A stretch of 11,039 nt of DNA, taken from assembly GCA_026389955.1 (NCBI GenBank), contig JAPLGY010000531.1, positions 1 through 11,039 of the forward strand, given 5' to 3'. This document shows, piece by piece, positions 1 through 7,283 of the stretch. Made by a program: the position numbers and the translations under genes. Numbering within the stretch: position 1 is the first letter of the stretch; every line of letters begins with the position of its first letter. The notes beneath the pieces are model-generated. The model saw only the letters and a list, made by a program, of their open reading frames with translations, had not been told where the DNA came from and made no database searches. Source of the stretch: Caldilinea sp. (GTDB lineage Bacteria; Chloroflexota; Anaerolineae; Caldilineales; Caldilineaceae).

Positions 1-209
1 AGGATGCCCCCTTCCCGCCCCAGATAAAACCCCCCCTCCGGCAGGCTGCTGACCATCTCCCAACTCAATGCCCCCGCCCCACGCCAACAGATCACCCCGA
101 CAATCATCCCCAACACACCGACTGCCCCCAACAGGGAAAGACGCATCAGCCAGAGAAAACATTGCTCCTCAAGTGCCCTGCGTACCCTCCGCCGTCTCAC
201 CTGTTTCAT
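1..209 (-). CDS. pstA: PstA, phosphate ABC transporter permease (5' part only)
   Basis: Inner-membrane permease subunit that pairs with PstC in the high-affinity phosphate importer PstSCAB. Only the first 69 or so codons lie in the window; the gene runs off the left edge. The start ATG at 209-207 overlaps the pstC stop as ATGA and is preceded by a strong GAGGAGG ribosome binding site. The N-terminus is basic ([15 protein letters not shown]), followed by a hydrophobic first membrane span around residues 20-43 and then a stretch like the PstA family pattern ([13 protein letters not shown]...REGGIL), where family members have a Trp-Glu-phe turn followed by Gly-Gly-Ile. Identification rests on this start, the operon position directly after pstC and the ATGA coupling. 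pstB and phoU would be expected further left but are not seen. Confidence 0.85.
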   Translation of the reverse strand, partial: MKQVRRRRVRRALEEQCFLWLMRLSLLGAVGVLGMIVGVICWRGAGALSWEMVSSLPEGGFYLGREGGI

Positions 210-1201
210 CGAATCCTCCTCACCAACCGCTCGATGACCAGCCGCGCTCCAACATTGAAAATGATCACAACCCCGAGCAGCAGCAGCGCAGCATGCATCA
301 GCGCCGCTTCGTAGAGCGGAACCGACATCATTTCCCCGTAGTTGTTGGCGATCAACGCCGGCAAAGGGTAGACCGGGTCAAAAATCGTGCTCGGAAACTG
401 GGCCACGTTGCCCACGGTCATCATCACTGCCAACGTTTCACCAAACGCCCGCGAAAAACCCAGCACGACCGCAGCCAGAATGCCCGGCAACCCCACACAG
501 CGCACGCTGCACTTCGTCGTCTCCCAACGTGTAGCCCCCAACGACAACAAGGCCTCGCGCATCTCGCGAGGCACACTGCGCATCACCTCTTCGGTGACCG
601 CCACAATCAACGGAAAGACCATGATCCCCAAGACCAGCCCCGCCGACAACAACCCGTACCCGCTGGGACTGGTTCGCCCCAAAAACGGGAGCGCATCCCC
701 CACCGTCTGCTCCGCCCAGGGACCTATCCAGTCACGCACCAGGGGCACTACAAAAAGAACCCCCCATACCCCACAGACGACCGACGGAATCCCCACCAAC
801 AGGTCGAGCAGCGGCTTCATCAGACTGCGGCTCCGCTCCGAGACATACTCAGCCAGATAAATCCCGCTGAAGACCGCAGGCACAACCGCAACCGCCATCG
901 CAACAGCGGTCACCCACAGGCTGCCCACCACAAAAGGCGCATACCCGAACAGCCCACGCATCGGCTGCCAGACCTGCCCCCCCCACAGCTCAAACAGCGA
1001 AAAGGTGGACAGCAGCGGCAGACTGCGCAAAAGCAGTGCTGCCGCCACCCCCACCACAAGCAGACAGAGCGCTCCGGCAATCAGCCCCAGCAGCCGCTGA
1101 GCCACCTGATCGCTCCAGCGACGCCGCCCACTCAAACGAAAACTGTCTGAACGCTGGCTACCTTTGTCTGGTTGTTCAACCACCCCACCCGTGACCGACA
1201 C
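206..1201 (-). CDS. pstC: PstC, phosphate ABC transporter permease
   Basis: Membrane permease of the phosphate importer, 331 residues, usual length for the family. The cytoplasmic N-terminus (about 35 residues) is followed by about six hydrophobic spans, the first at residues 37-58. The permease EAA loop is clear at residues 216-228 ([13 protein letters not shown]), which docks to the ATPase PstB. The typical PstC segment [16 protein letters not shown] lies at 250-265. The start codon is GTG at 1201-1199; its ribosome binding site GGAGAGGAG lies inside the last codons of pstS, and only two bases separate the pstS stop from the GTG, so the genes are translationally coupled. The gene contains a G8 tract (977-984) that stays in frame, useful as a comparison for the broken G8 tract in the kinase gene. 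Confidence 0.95.
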   Translation of the reverse strand: MSVTGGVVEQPDKGSQRSDSFRLSGRRRWSDQVAQRLLGLIAGALCLLVVGVAAALLLRSLPLLSTFSLFELWGGQVWQPMRGLFGYAPFVVGSLWVTAVAMAVAVVPAVFSGIYLAEYVSERSRSLMKPLLDLLVGIPSVVCGVWGVLFVVPLVRDWIGPWAEQTVGDALPFLGRTSPSGYGLLSAGLVLGIMVFPLIVAVTEEVMRSVPREMREALLSLGATRWETTKCSVRCVGLPGILAAVVLGFSRAFGETLAVMMTVGNVAQFPSTIFDPVYPLPALIANNYGEMMSVPLYEAALMHAALLLLGVVIIFNVGARLVIERLVRRIR

Positions 1202-1203
1202 CC

Positions 1204-2193
1204 CTACTCCTCTCCAATCAGCACCAGGGCCTCCTGCAGCCGTTCAGGCGTCAACGCCACATAGCCAGCTTCAGCCACCAGCGCCTGCCCATCCGTCAAC
1301 ACCCAACGATAAAACTCACGAATGGCCGGCGAAGGCTCCCCTTTGGTCACCAGATACAACACCCGCGCCGGAGGGAACGGATAGACCTGGTCCGCAATGG
1401 CCTGGGTCAACTGGTCTCGCTCACGATAAAACGATTCCTCCGGATCAATCTGCCCATTGGCGTTGAGGTCGATCGGAATCACCTGCAACCCGTCGATCGG
1501 CAACCCCGTCGCTGGGTCGTAGGCAAAGCCAATGTTGTTGTACCCCACCCCCAACGGATCCTGACGCACAGCCTCCGCCAACCCCGGATCCGCGTTGACC
1601 GCAGTGCCGAGCAGTTCTTCCTGCGCCTTGCCCCCCGCAAACTGCGCCCACATCTCCGCCGCACCCGCAGAATCCGACCGCGTGTAGACATGGATGCTTT
1701 CCGCATTTTCTGTCCCCAAGAGCTCCCCCCAGGTCGTGATCTCGCCGCTGATCCAGATTTTCCCCGCTTCTTCCGATGTGATGCCACGCGCCAGCAGCTG
1801 TTCCACCAGAGGATTTTCGGCGTTGAGAGTCCCCACCACAGCGTCGATCGTCACCGGCACCAAAAAAGCGCCTTCATCCAGCTCCGGTTGTCGCGCCTCC
1901 CGCGAGAGCATGGCAATGTCGGCAGCACCGGTGAGCATGTCCGTCATCCCCTTGCCCGCACCCCCTGCCTGCACATCAAACGTGACGCCAGGATGCAGCT
2001 TCGTGTATGCTTCCGTCCAGAGCGTGACGATCGGAAACAGGGCAAACGCCCCCGAAATGCTGATCGCCACACGTTCTTCCGGTTCTGTCTGTGCAGCAGA
2101 GGGGGATGCACCCGGCTGCACAACAGCATTCGAGCAGGCAGAGACCGCCAACAACGTCCAAATGCACAACAGCATTTTGTGCAATACACTCAT
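1204..2193 (-). CDS. pstS: PstS, phosphate-binding lipoprotein
   Basis: Extracytoplasmic phosphate-binding component of PstSCAB, 329 residues. The N-terminus is a lipoprotein signal: a hydrophobic stretch then lipobox VSAC with the lipidated Cys at residue 20, so the protein should be anchored on the outer face of the membrane. Family landmarks visible in order: [10 protein letters not shown] (phosphate loop near the mature N-terminus), [22 protein letters not shown], and the [11 protein letters not shown] loop, corresponding to the regions that hold phosphate in PstS proteins. The start ATG (2193-2191) has AAAGGAAG about 8 bases upstream. First gene of the minus-strand pst operon; a putative Pho box and -10 element lie just upstream, implying induction in phosphate limitation by the neighbouring two-component system. 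Confidence 0.93.
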   Translation of the reverse strand: MSVLHKMLLCIWTLLAVSACSNAVVQPGASPSAAQTEPEERVAISISGAFALFPIVTLWTEAYTKLHPGVTFDVQAGGAGKGMTDMLTGAADIAMLSREARQPELDEGAFLVPVTIDAVVGTLNAENPLVEQLLARGITSEEAGKIWISGEITTWGELLGTENAESIHVYTRSDSAGAAEMWAQFAGGKAQEELLGTAVNADPGLAEAVRQDPLGVGYNNIGFAYDPATGLPIDGLQVIPIDLNANGQIDPEESFYRERDQLTQAIADQVYPFPPARVLYLVTKGEPSPAIREFYRWVLTDGQALVAEAGYVALTPERLQEALVLIGEE

Positions 2194-2245
2194 ACAGGCT
2201 TCCTTTCAGTGCTGATTTTGCGATCCAATTGACTCCCTCACTGCC

Positions 2246-2251
2246 AGTCTA
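2246..2251 (-). promoter_or_regulatory. putative -10 element of the pstS promoter
   Basis: TAGACT on the minus strand, nine bases downstream of the last GGTTACA half-site. In PhoB-activated promoters the Pho box replaces the -35 element and the -10 sits about this far away. Match to TATAAT is 4 of 6, so this is a positional inference. Confidence 0.4.
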
Positions 2252-2260
2252 CCTGCCAAC

Positions 2261-2301
2261 GGTTACAAAAAAGGTGCCTTGAAGGTTACAAAATGGTAAC
2301 A
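2261..2301 (-). promoter_or_regulatory. putative Pho box array upstream of pstS
   Basis: Read on the plus strand, half-sites GGTTACA (2261), GGTGCCT (2273, degenerate), GGTTACA (2284) and GGTAACA (2295) follow each other at 12, 11 and 11 bp. On the coding (minus) strand these are TGTTACC-ATTT-TGTAACC and so on: 7-bp direct repeats separated by mostly A/T-rich 4-5 bp spacers. PhoB-family dimers bind 7-bp repeats in 11-bp register, and the array lies in the 162-bp gap between the regulator gene and pstS. The exact consensus differs from the E. coli CTGTCAT repeat, so the link to this regulator is inferred. Confidence 0.7.
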
Positions 2302-2355
2302 GCTGGATCAGACAGGGAGCCCCCGAGCCCCAGCTGCCGACCAGACCCTTCCCGC

Positions 2356-3030
2356 TCATCGAACGACAAAAGCATAGCCGATGCCAGGGATCGTCTCGAT
2401 CTGCGTGGGCCGCGCAGGGTCTGGCTCGATCTTGCTGCGCAAACGGTAGACCAGCTGCTTGAGCATGGCACGATCCCCCCCCTCAGCCGCCCAGACAGCG
2501 TTGAGCAGCGCATCGGTGGTCATCGCCTGCCCAGCATGCAGCATCAGCATTTCCAGCAGGCGCGTTTCCAAAGGGGTGAGATGCACAGGACCCAGCCCCA
2601 GGCGATGCACTTCGTTGCGCGCACGGTCCAGGCGCAGGCCGCCCGCAGCCAATTCGACCGGCAGAAGAGCCGTGTCGGTGCGGCGCAAAACCGCACGCAC
2701 GCGCGCAACCAGCTGGCTGGGGCTGAACGGTTTGACCACATAGTCGTCCGCACCCGCCTCCAACCCCTGCACCACGTCGGCATCCCCGCTGCGGGCGGTC
2801 AGCATGATGATCGGCACGTCGCTCTGGCTGCGGATGGCCCGGCAGAGCCCCATGCCGTCGAGATAGGGCAAGTTCAGATCCAAAATGATCAGATGAGGAT
2901 GGGCATGCTGCCAGGCGGCTGTCGCAGCACCCCCATCGTAGACCGCCAATACGTCAAACCCAGCACGGCGCAACGTAAATGCCAAAACATCCGCCAGCGC
3001 CAGGTCGTCTTCGACCACCAAAATCTTCAT
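2356..3030 (-). CDS. PhoB-like OmpR-family response regulator
   Basis: DNA-binding response regulator of 224 residues. Receiver domain at residues 1-115 with the acidic pair E7-D8-D9, phospho-acceptor D51 (in LIILDLNLP), T78 and K100 (VVKPF), all key residues present. Linker, then an OmpR/PhoB winged-helix DNA-binding domain at about 128-224, ending with the typical [24 protein letters not shown] pattern (recognition helix and hairpin wing). The ATG at 3030-3028 overlaps the kinase stop as ATGA, so the pair is co-translated. Position directly upstream of pstS, with 11-bp repeats in between, suggests it is the phosphate-starvation regulator. The gene holds an in-frame G8 tract (2475-2482). Assignment to the OmpR family is certain; the Pho role is inferred from context. 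Confidence 0.9.
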   Translation of the reverse strand: MKILVVEDDLALADVLAFTLRRAGFDVLAVYDGGAATAAWQHAHPHLIILDLNLPYLDGMGLCRAIRSQSDVPIIMLTARSGDADVVQGLEAGADDYVVKPFSPSQLVARVRAVLRRTDTALLPVELAAGGLRLDRARNEVHRLGLGPVHLTPLETRLLEMLMLHAGQAMTTDALLNAVWAAEGGDRAMLKQLVYRLRSKIEPDPARPTQIETIPGIGYAFVVR

Positions 3031-3821
3031 CTTGCCTCCTCCTGCCAGGAGCCCGCACCTCCCAAATCCTCCGGTTCGACCGGCAACTCGAACCAGAACC
3101 GCGAACCGCCCCCCACCTGCTCATCCACGCCGACACGTCCCCCATGCGCCTCGACAGTGGTTTTCACCAGATGCAGGCCAAGCCCGATGCCGTATTGATG
3201 AGGTGTGTCGACGCCCAGACGCACAAAACGCTGGAACAAGTTCTGGCGATCTCGAGGAGGAATTCCAGGCCCTTGGTCAGCGATCGACACAGCCAGCCAG
3301 CCGACACGCAGTGCGATCTCCAACGTCACCGTGCTGCCAGGCGGGCTGTATTTGCCTGCATTGCCGAGCAGGTTGACCAGCACCTGGGTCAGCCTGGCTG
3401 GGTCAGCGACCAGCGAAGGCAGAAGCGCCGGTGCTGGCCGCACCAGCGTCTGGCGCCGCCGTTCCAAGAGAGGGCGCACAATCTGCACCGCCGCCGCAAT
3501 GACCTGTTCCAGATCGACAGGTTGTTTGTGCAACACAAACCGACCCGCTTCGATGGTGCTGCTTTCAAGCAGGTTCTCGATCAGCGTCTGCAGGCTGAGC
3601 AGGCTGAGATGCAGCGGCTTGAGCAGTTCGCGCATCTCAGACACAGTCAGATCGGTTTCGTTCAACAACAGTTCCATCGAGGCGTTCCACGTGCTGAGCG
3701 GGGTACGAAATTCGTGGGTGATGTTGGCCAGAAAATAGGCGCGCAGCTGCCGCAAGGCTTCTTCCTCGCCAATGTCTCGCAAAATCAACGCAGTTTGCAA
3801 CGCCTTGGCGGCAGGCCCCAA
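3027..3821 (-). CDS. PhoR-like histidine kinase, C-terminal part (HisKA + HATPase), frame broken from its PAS part
   Basis: Catalytic half of a two-component sensor kinase. In this 264-residue frame (TTG as nominal start) the phospho-accepting His is H36 in [14 protein letters not shown], followed by the dimerisation helices. The ATPase domain has the N box ([13 protein letters not shown]), G1 box (DQGPGIPP), F box (FQRFVRL) and G2 box ([10 protein letters not shown]). All catalytic boxes are present. It should phosphorylate the adjacent PhoB-like regulator, whose ATG overlaps this stop. There is no reason to think it starts here: the sequence before the TTG continues open into the G8 tract at 3841-3848, and one additional G there joins it to the PAS-containing frame ending at 3785, giving one kinase of 426 residues with the active His at 198. 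Treat this and the next entry as one gene. Confidence 0.85.
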   Translation of the reverse strand: MGPAAKALQTALILRDIGEEEALRQLRAYFLANITHEFRTPLSTWNASMELLLNETDLTVSEMRELLKPLHLSLLSLQTLIENLLESSTIEAGRFVLHKQPVDLEQVIAAAVQIVRPLLERRRQTLVRPAPALLPSLVADPARLTQVLVNLLGNAGKYSPPGSTVTLEIALRVGWLAVSIADQGPGIPPRDRQNLFQRFVRLGVDTPHQYGIGLGLHLVKTTVEAHGGRVGVDEQVGGGSRFWFELPVEPEDLGGAGSWQEEAR

Positions 3822-4306
3822 CGTCGCTCCAGCATCGCTGCCCCCCCCTGTTCGCTCCTGCCTCTGTACACAACCGGCGCCGGCAGACGCATCACCGTAA
3901 TCTCCAACAGCGCCAGGCTCTCCCGAGAGAGCTGCCCTGTACCCAGCCGCCGCCGAGCCAGCTGACCCGGCAGCCGCACCGGACGCTCCACAGCCTTGCC
4001 CGGTCTGAGAAGCTGAATCCGATACTTGCCTCCACTCACAAACTGCGACAACGCAACCCGGCTGCCTGCTTCGTCTGCGGCCGGAAACAAAAGATCCACC
4101 CGCTGGCCGACAGCTTCCTCCACAGCCACACCCGCCAGTTCAGCAGCTTTCTCGTTGAGAAAGGTCACGCTCCCCGCATCGTCGAAAATCACCACGCCTT
4201 CTACAATAGACTGGACCAGCTTTTCCAACCAGTCGTGCGCCTGGGTCAGGCTCTCCAACACAGCCAACTCGCCCACGCTGTTGGATTGGGAAGCATCTAC
4301 ATGCAT
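3785..4306 (-). CDS. PhoR-like histidine kinase, N-terminal part (PAS domain), shifted out of frame
   Basis: Sensor half of the kinase. Residues 14-30 look like a helical signalling segment, followed by a PAS domain from about residue 28 (LVQSIVEGVVIFDDAGSVTFLN, AELAGVAVEEAVGQRVDLLFP) to about 145. There is no membrane-spanning segment, so unlike the classical PhoR this is a cytoplasmic sensor, a form I associate with Chloroflexota. After residue 155 the frame passes the G8 tract (3841-3848) and ends 18 residues later in a tail unrelated to any kinase. ATG at 4306-4304 follows the previous gene's stop after only three bases, with a weak ribosome binding site (GTAGGG), so translation is probably coupled to that gene. 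A start further inside cannot be excluded. Confidence 0.75.
   Translation of the reverse strand: MHVDASQSNSVGELAVLESLTQAHDWLEKLVQSIVEGVVIFDDAGSVTFLNEKAAELAGVAVEEAVGQRVDLLFPAADEAGSRVALSQFVSGGKYRIQLLRPGKAVERPVRLPGQLARRRLGTGQLSRESLALLEITVMRLPAPVVYRGRSEQGGAAMLERRWGLPPRRCKLR
3841..3848 (-). other. G8 homopolymer frameshift site in the kinase gene
   Basis: On the coding strand the PAS frame reads CAG GGG GGG GCA; the HisKA frame needs GGC AGC GAT next. Adding one G (G9), or a -1 ribosomal slip on G-GGG-GGG, restores one 426-residue kinase. This can be a sequencing undercall, a real mutation, phase variation or programmed -1 frameshifting. Two other G8 tracts nearby (pstC 977-984 and the regulator 2475-2482) are in frame. 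Confidence 0.85.
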
Positions 4307-4309
4307 GCC

Positions 4310-5485
4310 CTACGCCGCGCCAGAAAGTGGGGCAGGTTCCCCCAAGGTCTGCATCAGCCGGTTGGCCCAGGCAAACATGGCAACCGCATGGATCAGATCC
4401 AAAATCTCCAGGTCGCTCAGCCCATTCTGACGCAGCGGGAGCAGATCTACCCCGTTCAAAGCGTCGGGCGCGTCGGTGAGCCGGGCCGCAAAGTCTACCA
4501 GAGCACGCAGCCGCGGGGGCTGCTCTGCCCCCACCCCCTGTTCGTAGAGCCGATAGATGACATCCGGCTGTTTGGTCAACTGTACAAACAGCCGAGCATG
4601 CACCGACGCACAGTACGGGCAGCCGTTGATGCGCGAGACAGCCACCGTGGCCAACTCACGCTCGGCGCGCGGCAACCCCTCCCGCCCATACATGACCGCG
4701 TTGAAGAGAAGAGAGCGTTGATAAAGCAGCTCCGCGTTGTGCACCAGCAGCAGGTAGTAGGGAGAGGTGCTCGCACGCGAGTGGCTGGCCTCCAAAACTT
4801 CCAGCTGACGCGGGGTCGCTGCCGCAGGATCCACCGTGTCCAGCCAGGCAACCCAAGCCAATTCGTCCAAGGTGAAATCGCTCGACCGCCGAATGTTCTC
4901 CACAGATGGGCTGTGTCGGCTGTGGCCAGACACAGCCGGCCGCCCATCCAACAGCAAAAGCCCGGCCAAGACTCGGGCTTGAAAGCTGACAAAGGCGATG
5001 AGCTGCGCCAAGGTCACAATCTCCGGAGTGCGAAGCCCTTGCTCGGCCAAAGCCGCCAGATCCGCAGGCGCAGCGGCCCCCGGGGCCTCCGTAAGCAGAT
5101 CCACATGGCGCAAAATGGCACGCGCACGCGGGGTCTCTGCTTCCGTGTCGCCGGACAACAGAGCTTCCACCAACTGTGCCGAAGCCTGCTGCGCTATCAG
5201 ATATTCGCGGTAGTGATGCACCAGCGGCCCGCTGCCCGCCAGCGCTGCGCTGCGCAGCGCAGCCATCCCCCGTTCGACCAGGCTGAGGCCACCGACCTCC
5301 TCCGGCTGCAGCAAAACAGCGTAGCTGCCCTGAATATGCTGGGCAATTTCCGGGCGACGGCGGCGCAGCTGGTCCAAGGCCGTGCCAGACTGAATCCCGG
5401 CCAGGGCGTCGAGCAGATCCACAGTGTTCCGGGCAGACTCTGTCGCCAAATCAGCGGTTCCTGGAGGAGCGACAACATGGTTCAT
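4310..5485 (-). CDS. double-domain CMD/AhpD-like alkylhydroperoxidase-fold protein
   Basis: 391 residues from the ATG at 5485-5483, chosen because GAAAGGA lies 8 bases upstream; the longer frame up to 5584 would overlap the preceding gene and lacks such a site. The C-terminal half (about 205-391) is AhpD-like: INGCPYCASVHARL carries the redox CxxC pair C289/C292 and H296, the CxxCxxxH motif of alkylhydroperoxidase/carboxymuconolactone decarboxylase (CMD) proteins. The N-terminal half (1-185) looks like a second CMD-type helical domain (PEIVTLAQLIAFVSFQARVLAGL) without CxxC. From memory, the halves resemble two families named CMD domain protein Avi_7170 and alkylhydroperoxidase domain protein Avi_7169, which tend to occur beside KPN_01858-type luciferase-like monooxygenases, as here. 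Likely role: thiol/peroxide chemistry or removal of reactive by-products in this pathway; substrate unknown. Confidence 0.8.
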   Translation of the reverse strand: MNHVVAPPGTADLATESARNTVDLLDALAGIQSGTALDQLRRRRPEIAQHIQGSYAVLLQPEEVGGLSLVERGMAALRSAALAGSGPLVHHYREYLIAQQASAQLVEALLSGDTEAETPRARAILRHVDLLTEAPGAAAPADLAALAEQGLRTPEIVTLAQLIAFVSFQARVLAGLLLLDGRPAVSGHSRHSPSVENIRRSSDFTLDELAWVAWLDTVDPAAATPRQLEVLEASHSRASTSPYYLLLVHNAELLYQRSLLFNAVMYGREGLPRAERELATVAVSRINGCPYCASVHARLFVQLTKQPDVIYRLYEQGVGAEQPPRLRALVDFAARLTDAPDALNGVDLLPLRQNGLSDLEILDLIHAVAMFAWANRLMQTLGEPAPLSGAA

Positions 5486-5526
5486 ACGATCGGTCCTTTC
5501 TTCATGCACCACAAATAGATGGGCTG

Positions 5527-5541
5527 GGCGCAGAAAGCGCC
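5527..5541 (-). other. small hairpin in the 62-base gap before the CMD/AhpD gene
   Basis: Perfect 5-bp stem GGCGC/GCGCC with a 5-base loop, between the ATC hydrolase stop and the next ribosome binding site. No T-run follows, so it is not a terminator. Possibly a minor processing or stability element, possibly chance. Confidence 0.3.
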
Positions 5542-5547
5542 ATGACA

Positions 5548-6063
5548 TCAAACCGCCTGACGGCGGCGATACCGAAAGGTGCAACAGGGCGCCCCCTGCA
5601 TGAGGGTCTGGGCACGCTCCAGTTGAATGGAAGGGTTGAACCCTTCGACCAGAGAAAAATCCCGGTTGCAGGAAAGGACGGCACCCAACTCGGGCATCCC
5701 CAACGCCTGGTACATTTCGGCATAACGACAGCGAGTCACGTTAAAATCATACTGTTCTTCGTTCTGTTCAAGAATTTCGATCTGCAGCGCGTCCCCTTTG
5801 CTCCAGTCCCCGGCAGAATTTGCAAAAGCCAGCAAGGAGTTGTCCCCCACCTGAAGGGCACGTTCCGCACCTTGCCGGCGCGCAATCTGAACAACGGTCT
5901 CTCGCAAAATTTGTATCACCCGTTCGCGGTCAAACTCGGTGGCCAGCGCCTCCACATAGGCCCCCACAATGCGTGCCTCAATCTCTCGCCGCCGAAGAAC
6001 CCCAATTTCGTTGAGCGTATCAGGGAGTGAACTGTGGACAACTGAATCCGTCAAATGGCTCAT
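5548..6063 (-). CDS. L-2-amino-thiazoline-4-carboxylate (ATC) hydrolase family protein
   Basis: 171 residues. The C-terminal part (105-165) shows the pattern I recall for the L-2-amino-thiazoline-4-carboxylic acid hydrolase family: [23 protein letters not shown], then [16 protein letters not shown], then [17 protein letters not shown]112, C132, N133, D135 and C160/C161 are candidates for functional residues. Characterised ATC hydrolases open the thiazoline ring of ATC to a carbamoyl-cysteine, which is then converted to L-cysteine; no carbamoyl-cysteine amidohydrolase is seen here. Cytoplasmic, no signal peptide. The ATG overlaps the preceding monooxygenase stop as ATGA, with CAGGAG upstream, so the two proteins are made together. 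The cysteine-type leader peptides nearby support a cysteine-yielding role, but the family is broad and the substrate may differ. Confidence 0.75.
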   Translation of the reverse strand: MSHLTDSVVHSSLPDTLNEIGVLRRREIEARIVGAYVEALATEFDRERVIQILRETVVQIARRQGAERALQVGDNSLLAFANSAGDWSKGDALQIEILEQNEEQYDFNVTRCRYAEMYQALGMPELGAVLSCNRDFSLVEGFNPSIQLERAQTLMQGAPCCTFRYRRRQAV

Positions 6064-7076
6064 AGAGACTCCTGGATGGATGAAAGGGCAGGCCGCCAGC
6101 CGAAAGCCGGTGCGATCTGGACGGTGATCTCCTCCAAAATTCGCAAAGCCTCCTCCAGCGGCGGCGTCGCCGGGTTGACCTGCAAAATAAGATCGGTGGC
6201 ATAGGGCAGGACACGGTCGCCCGCCAGAAATTCGATTACCTCGTCAGGGTGGCCGTAGGCAAAATGCAGCTGCCGACAATACTCGTCGAGCGACAGGCCA
6301 GCAGGCAGCACCCCCCGCTCGATCATCTGCGGCAAAAAACGCGCGACACCCACTTCCATGCTTGCCAACGCCGTACGCTTGTCTTTGGCGGTGACCACCG
6401 TGCGCGAGACAGCAATGCGCGGCGGAGCACTCTCTTGCCAGGCCGCCAGATAGGCCTGCGCCACCGGAAGCTGATTTTCATCGGTCCTCCGGCCATGCTC
6501 AGACGCCGTGCGCGCCAGGATCAACCCTGCACCCTGACGTGCCACATACTGCGCCCCGCTTTCGCTCATCGCTGCCTGCCACAGCCGGCCCGCCAGCAAG
6601 GGCGCAGGAGGCTCCAAGACCTGCCCATGGGCCCCCAACGGCTCCCCACGCAAAGCACGCAGCAACTGATTCACCGCAGCAGTCGTGATCGTGTGGCGCA
6701 AGGCAAAGTCCACCCCAAAAACATCGTACTCCAACGGATCCAGACCGCTGCCCACTCCCAGTTCCAAACGCCCCCCACTCAATGTGTCCACAACCGCGGC
6801 ATCCTCCGCCACACGGAACGGGTTGGAATAAGGCAACAGCACAGTGGCCACCCCTAAACGGATCCGACACGTTCGTTGCGCCGCAGCTGCCAAAAACGGA
6901 AACAACGAAGGCAGACGACCTGCCACCGGTTTGAAATGGTGCTCGGCCAGCCACCCTACATCAAACCCAAGCGCATCGGCCGCTGCAAACAACGCCAATG
7001 TCTCCTGATAAATTTGGTAGGCTGTCCCCGTACCCTCGGTGTGGGTCAAAAAACCCAGCCGGATGTTCGGTTGCAT
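6060..7076 (-). CDS. luciferase-like flavin-dependent monooxygenase (LLM), KPN_01858-like
   Basis: 338 residues from the ATG at 7076-7074, chosen because AAAGGA lies 7 bases upstream; the frame stays open to 7211 but that extension would encode the attenuator hairpin and is not protein-like. TIM-barrel bacterial-luciferase fold: strand 1 IRLGFLTH, then [15 protein letters not shown] at 34-48 with the typical W-x-x-E-H-H, then [37 protein letters not shown] at 75-111 with the flavin-binding region. Such enzymes use reduced flavin and oxygen to oxidise or cleave small molecules, including sulfonates and other sulfur compounds (SsuD, SfnG types). From memory it best resembles the family named KPN_01858, known beside CMD/AhpD-domain proteins and ABC transporters. 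First gene of the minus-strand operon, preceded by a cysteine leader and an attenuator. Confidence 0.87.
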   Translation of the reverse strand: MQPNIRLGFLTHTEGTGTAYQIYQETLALFAAADALGFDVGWLAEHHFKPVAGRLPSLFPFLAAAAQRTCRIRLGVATVLLPYSNPFRVAEDAAVVDTLSGGRLELGVGSGLDPLEYDVFGVDFALRHTITTAAVNQLLRALRGEPLGAHGQVLEPPAPLLAGRLWQAAMSESGAQYVARQGAGLILARTASEHGRRTDENQLPVAQAYLAAWQESAPPRIAVSRTVVTAKDKRTALASMEVGVARFLPQMIERGVLPAGLSLDEYCRQLHFAYGHPDEVIEFLAGDRVLPYATDLILQVNPATPPLEEALRILEEITVQIAPAFGWRPALSSIQESL

Positions 7077-7108
7077 GAGAGCGTCCTTTCTGGTAGACAA
7101 GCACACGA

Positions 7109-7155
7109 CACAATCAAAAAACGTCACCACAGAATGCGGTGACGTTTTGATTGTG
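7109..7155 (-). terminator. intrinsic terminator/attenuator before the monooxygenase gene
   Basis: Minus-strand RNA folds CGTCACC (7144-7138), loop GCATTCTGT, GGTGACG (7128-7122), followed by T6 (7121-7116). A-tracts on the 5' side extend the inverted repeat to 18 against 20 bases. It lies inside the leader, 33 bases before the monooxygenase ATG, so read-through decides operon expression. Read on the plus strand the same repeat also has a T4 run and could stop transcription in that direction. Confidence 0.75.
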
Positions 7156-7182
7156 AACAGCTTGCACTTTGGCGCTGCTTCG

Positions 7183-7228
7183 TTCACACCGCATTCCGGC
7201 CTGGGTGTCAAAGCGGAAGCAGTGTGAA
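7183..7228 (-). promoter_or_regulatory. competing hairpin (anti-antiterminator) of the attenuator
   Basis: 7183-7198 pairs with 7214-7228: 7 bp (TTCACAC/GTGTGAA), one mismatch, 2 bp, a one-base bulge, then 5 bp, with a 15-base loop. The 7187-7196 strand can instead pair perfectly over 10 bp with 7132-7141 (GAATGCGGTG/CACCGCATTC), which takes away the 5' arm of the terminator. The two pairings exclude each other, as in classical attenuators. Confidence 0.65.
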
Positions 7229-7283
7229 TCTTGCTGTTACAACAGCGATGGCATTGTCCAGCACATCGCCGCCGTAGAGAGCA

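Noticed and set aside
68..1150. 360-codon plus-strand ORF opposite pstC
   Set aside because: Composition is a Gln/Pro/His/Arg-rich shadow of pstC; no family-like sequence and pstC is certain.
4235..5518. 427-codon plus-strand ORF opposite the CMD/AhpD gene
   Set aside because: High-GC antisense shadow, rich in Arg/Gln/His, no start signal; the minus-strand protein has clear motifs.
7077..7211. N-terminal extension of the monooxygenase up to 7211, containing several Cys
   Set aside because: It would translate the terminator hairpin and has no ribosome binding site; the ATG at 7076 begins the family-typical sequence with a good site. The Cys residues there are scattered and not a leader pattern.
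7109..7228. Palindromic region read as a MITE or transposon end
   Set aside because: No target duplication or second copy in the window; position between leader ORF and gene with a T6 run fits an attenuator better.
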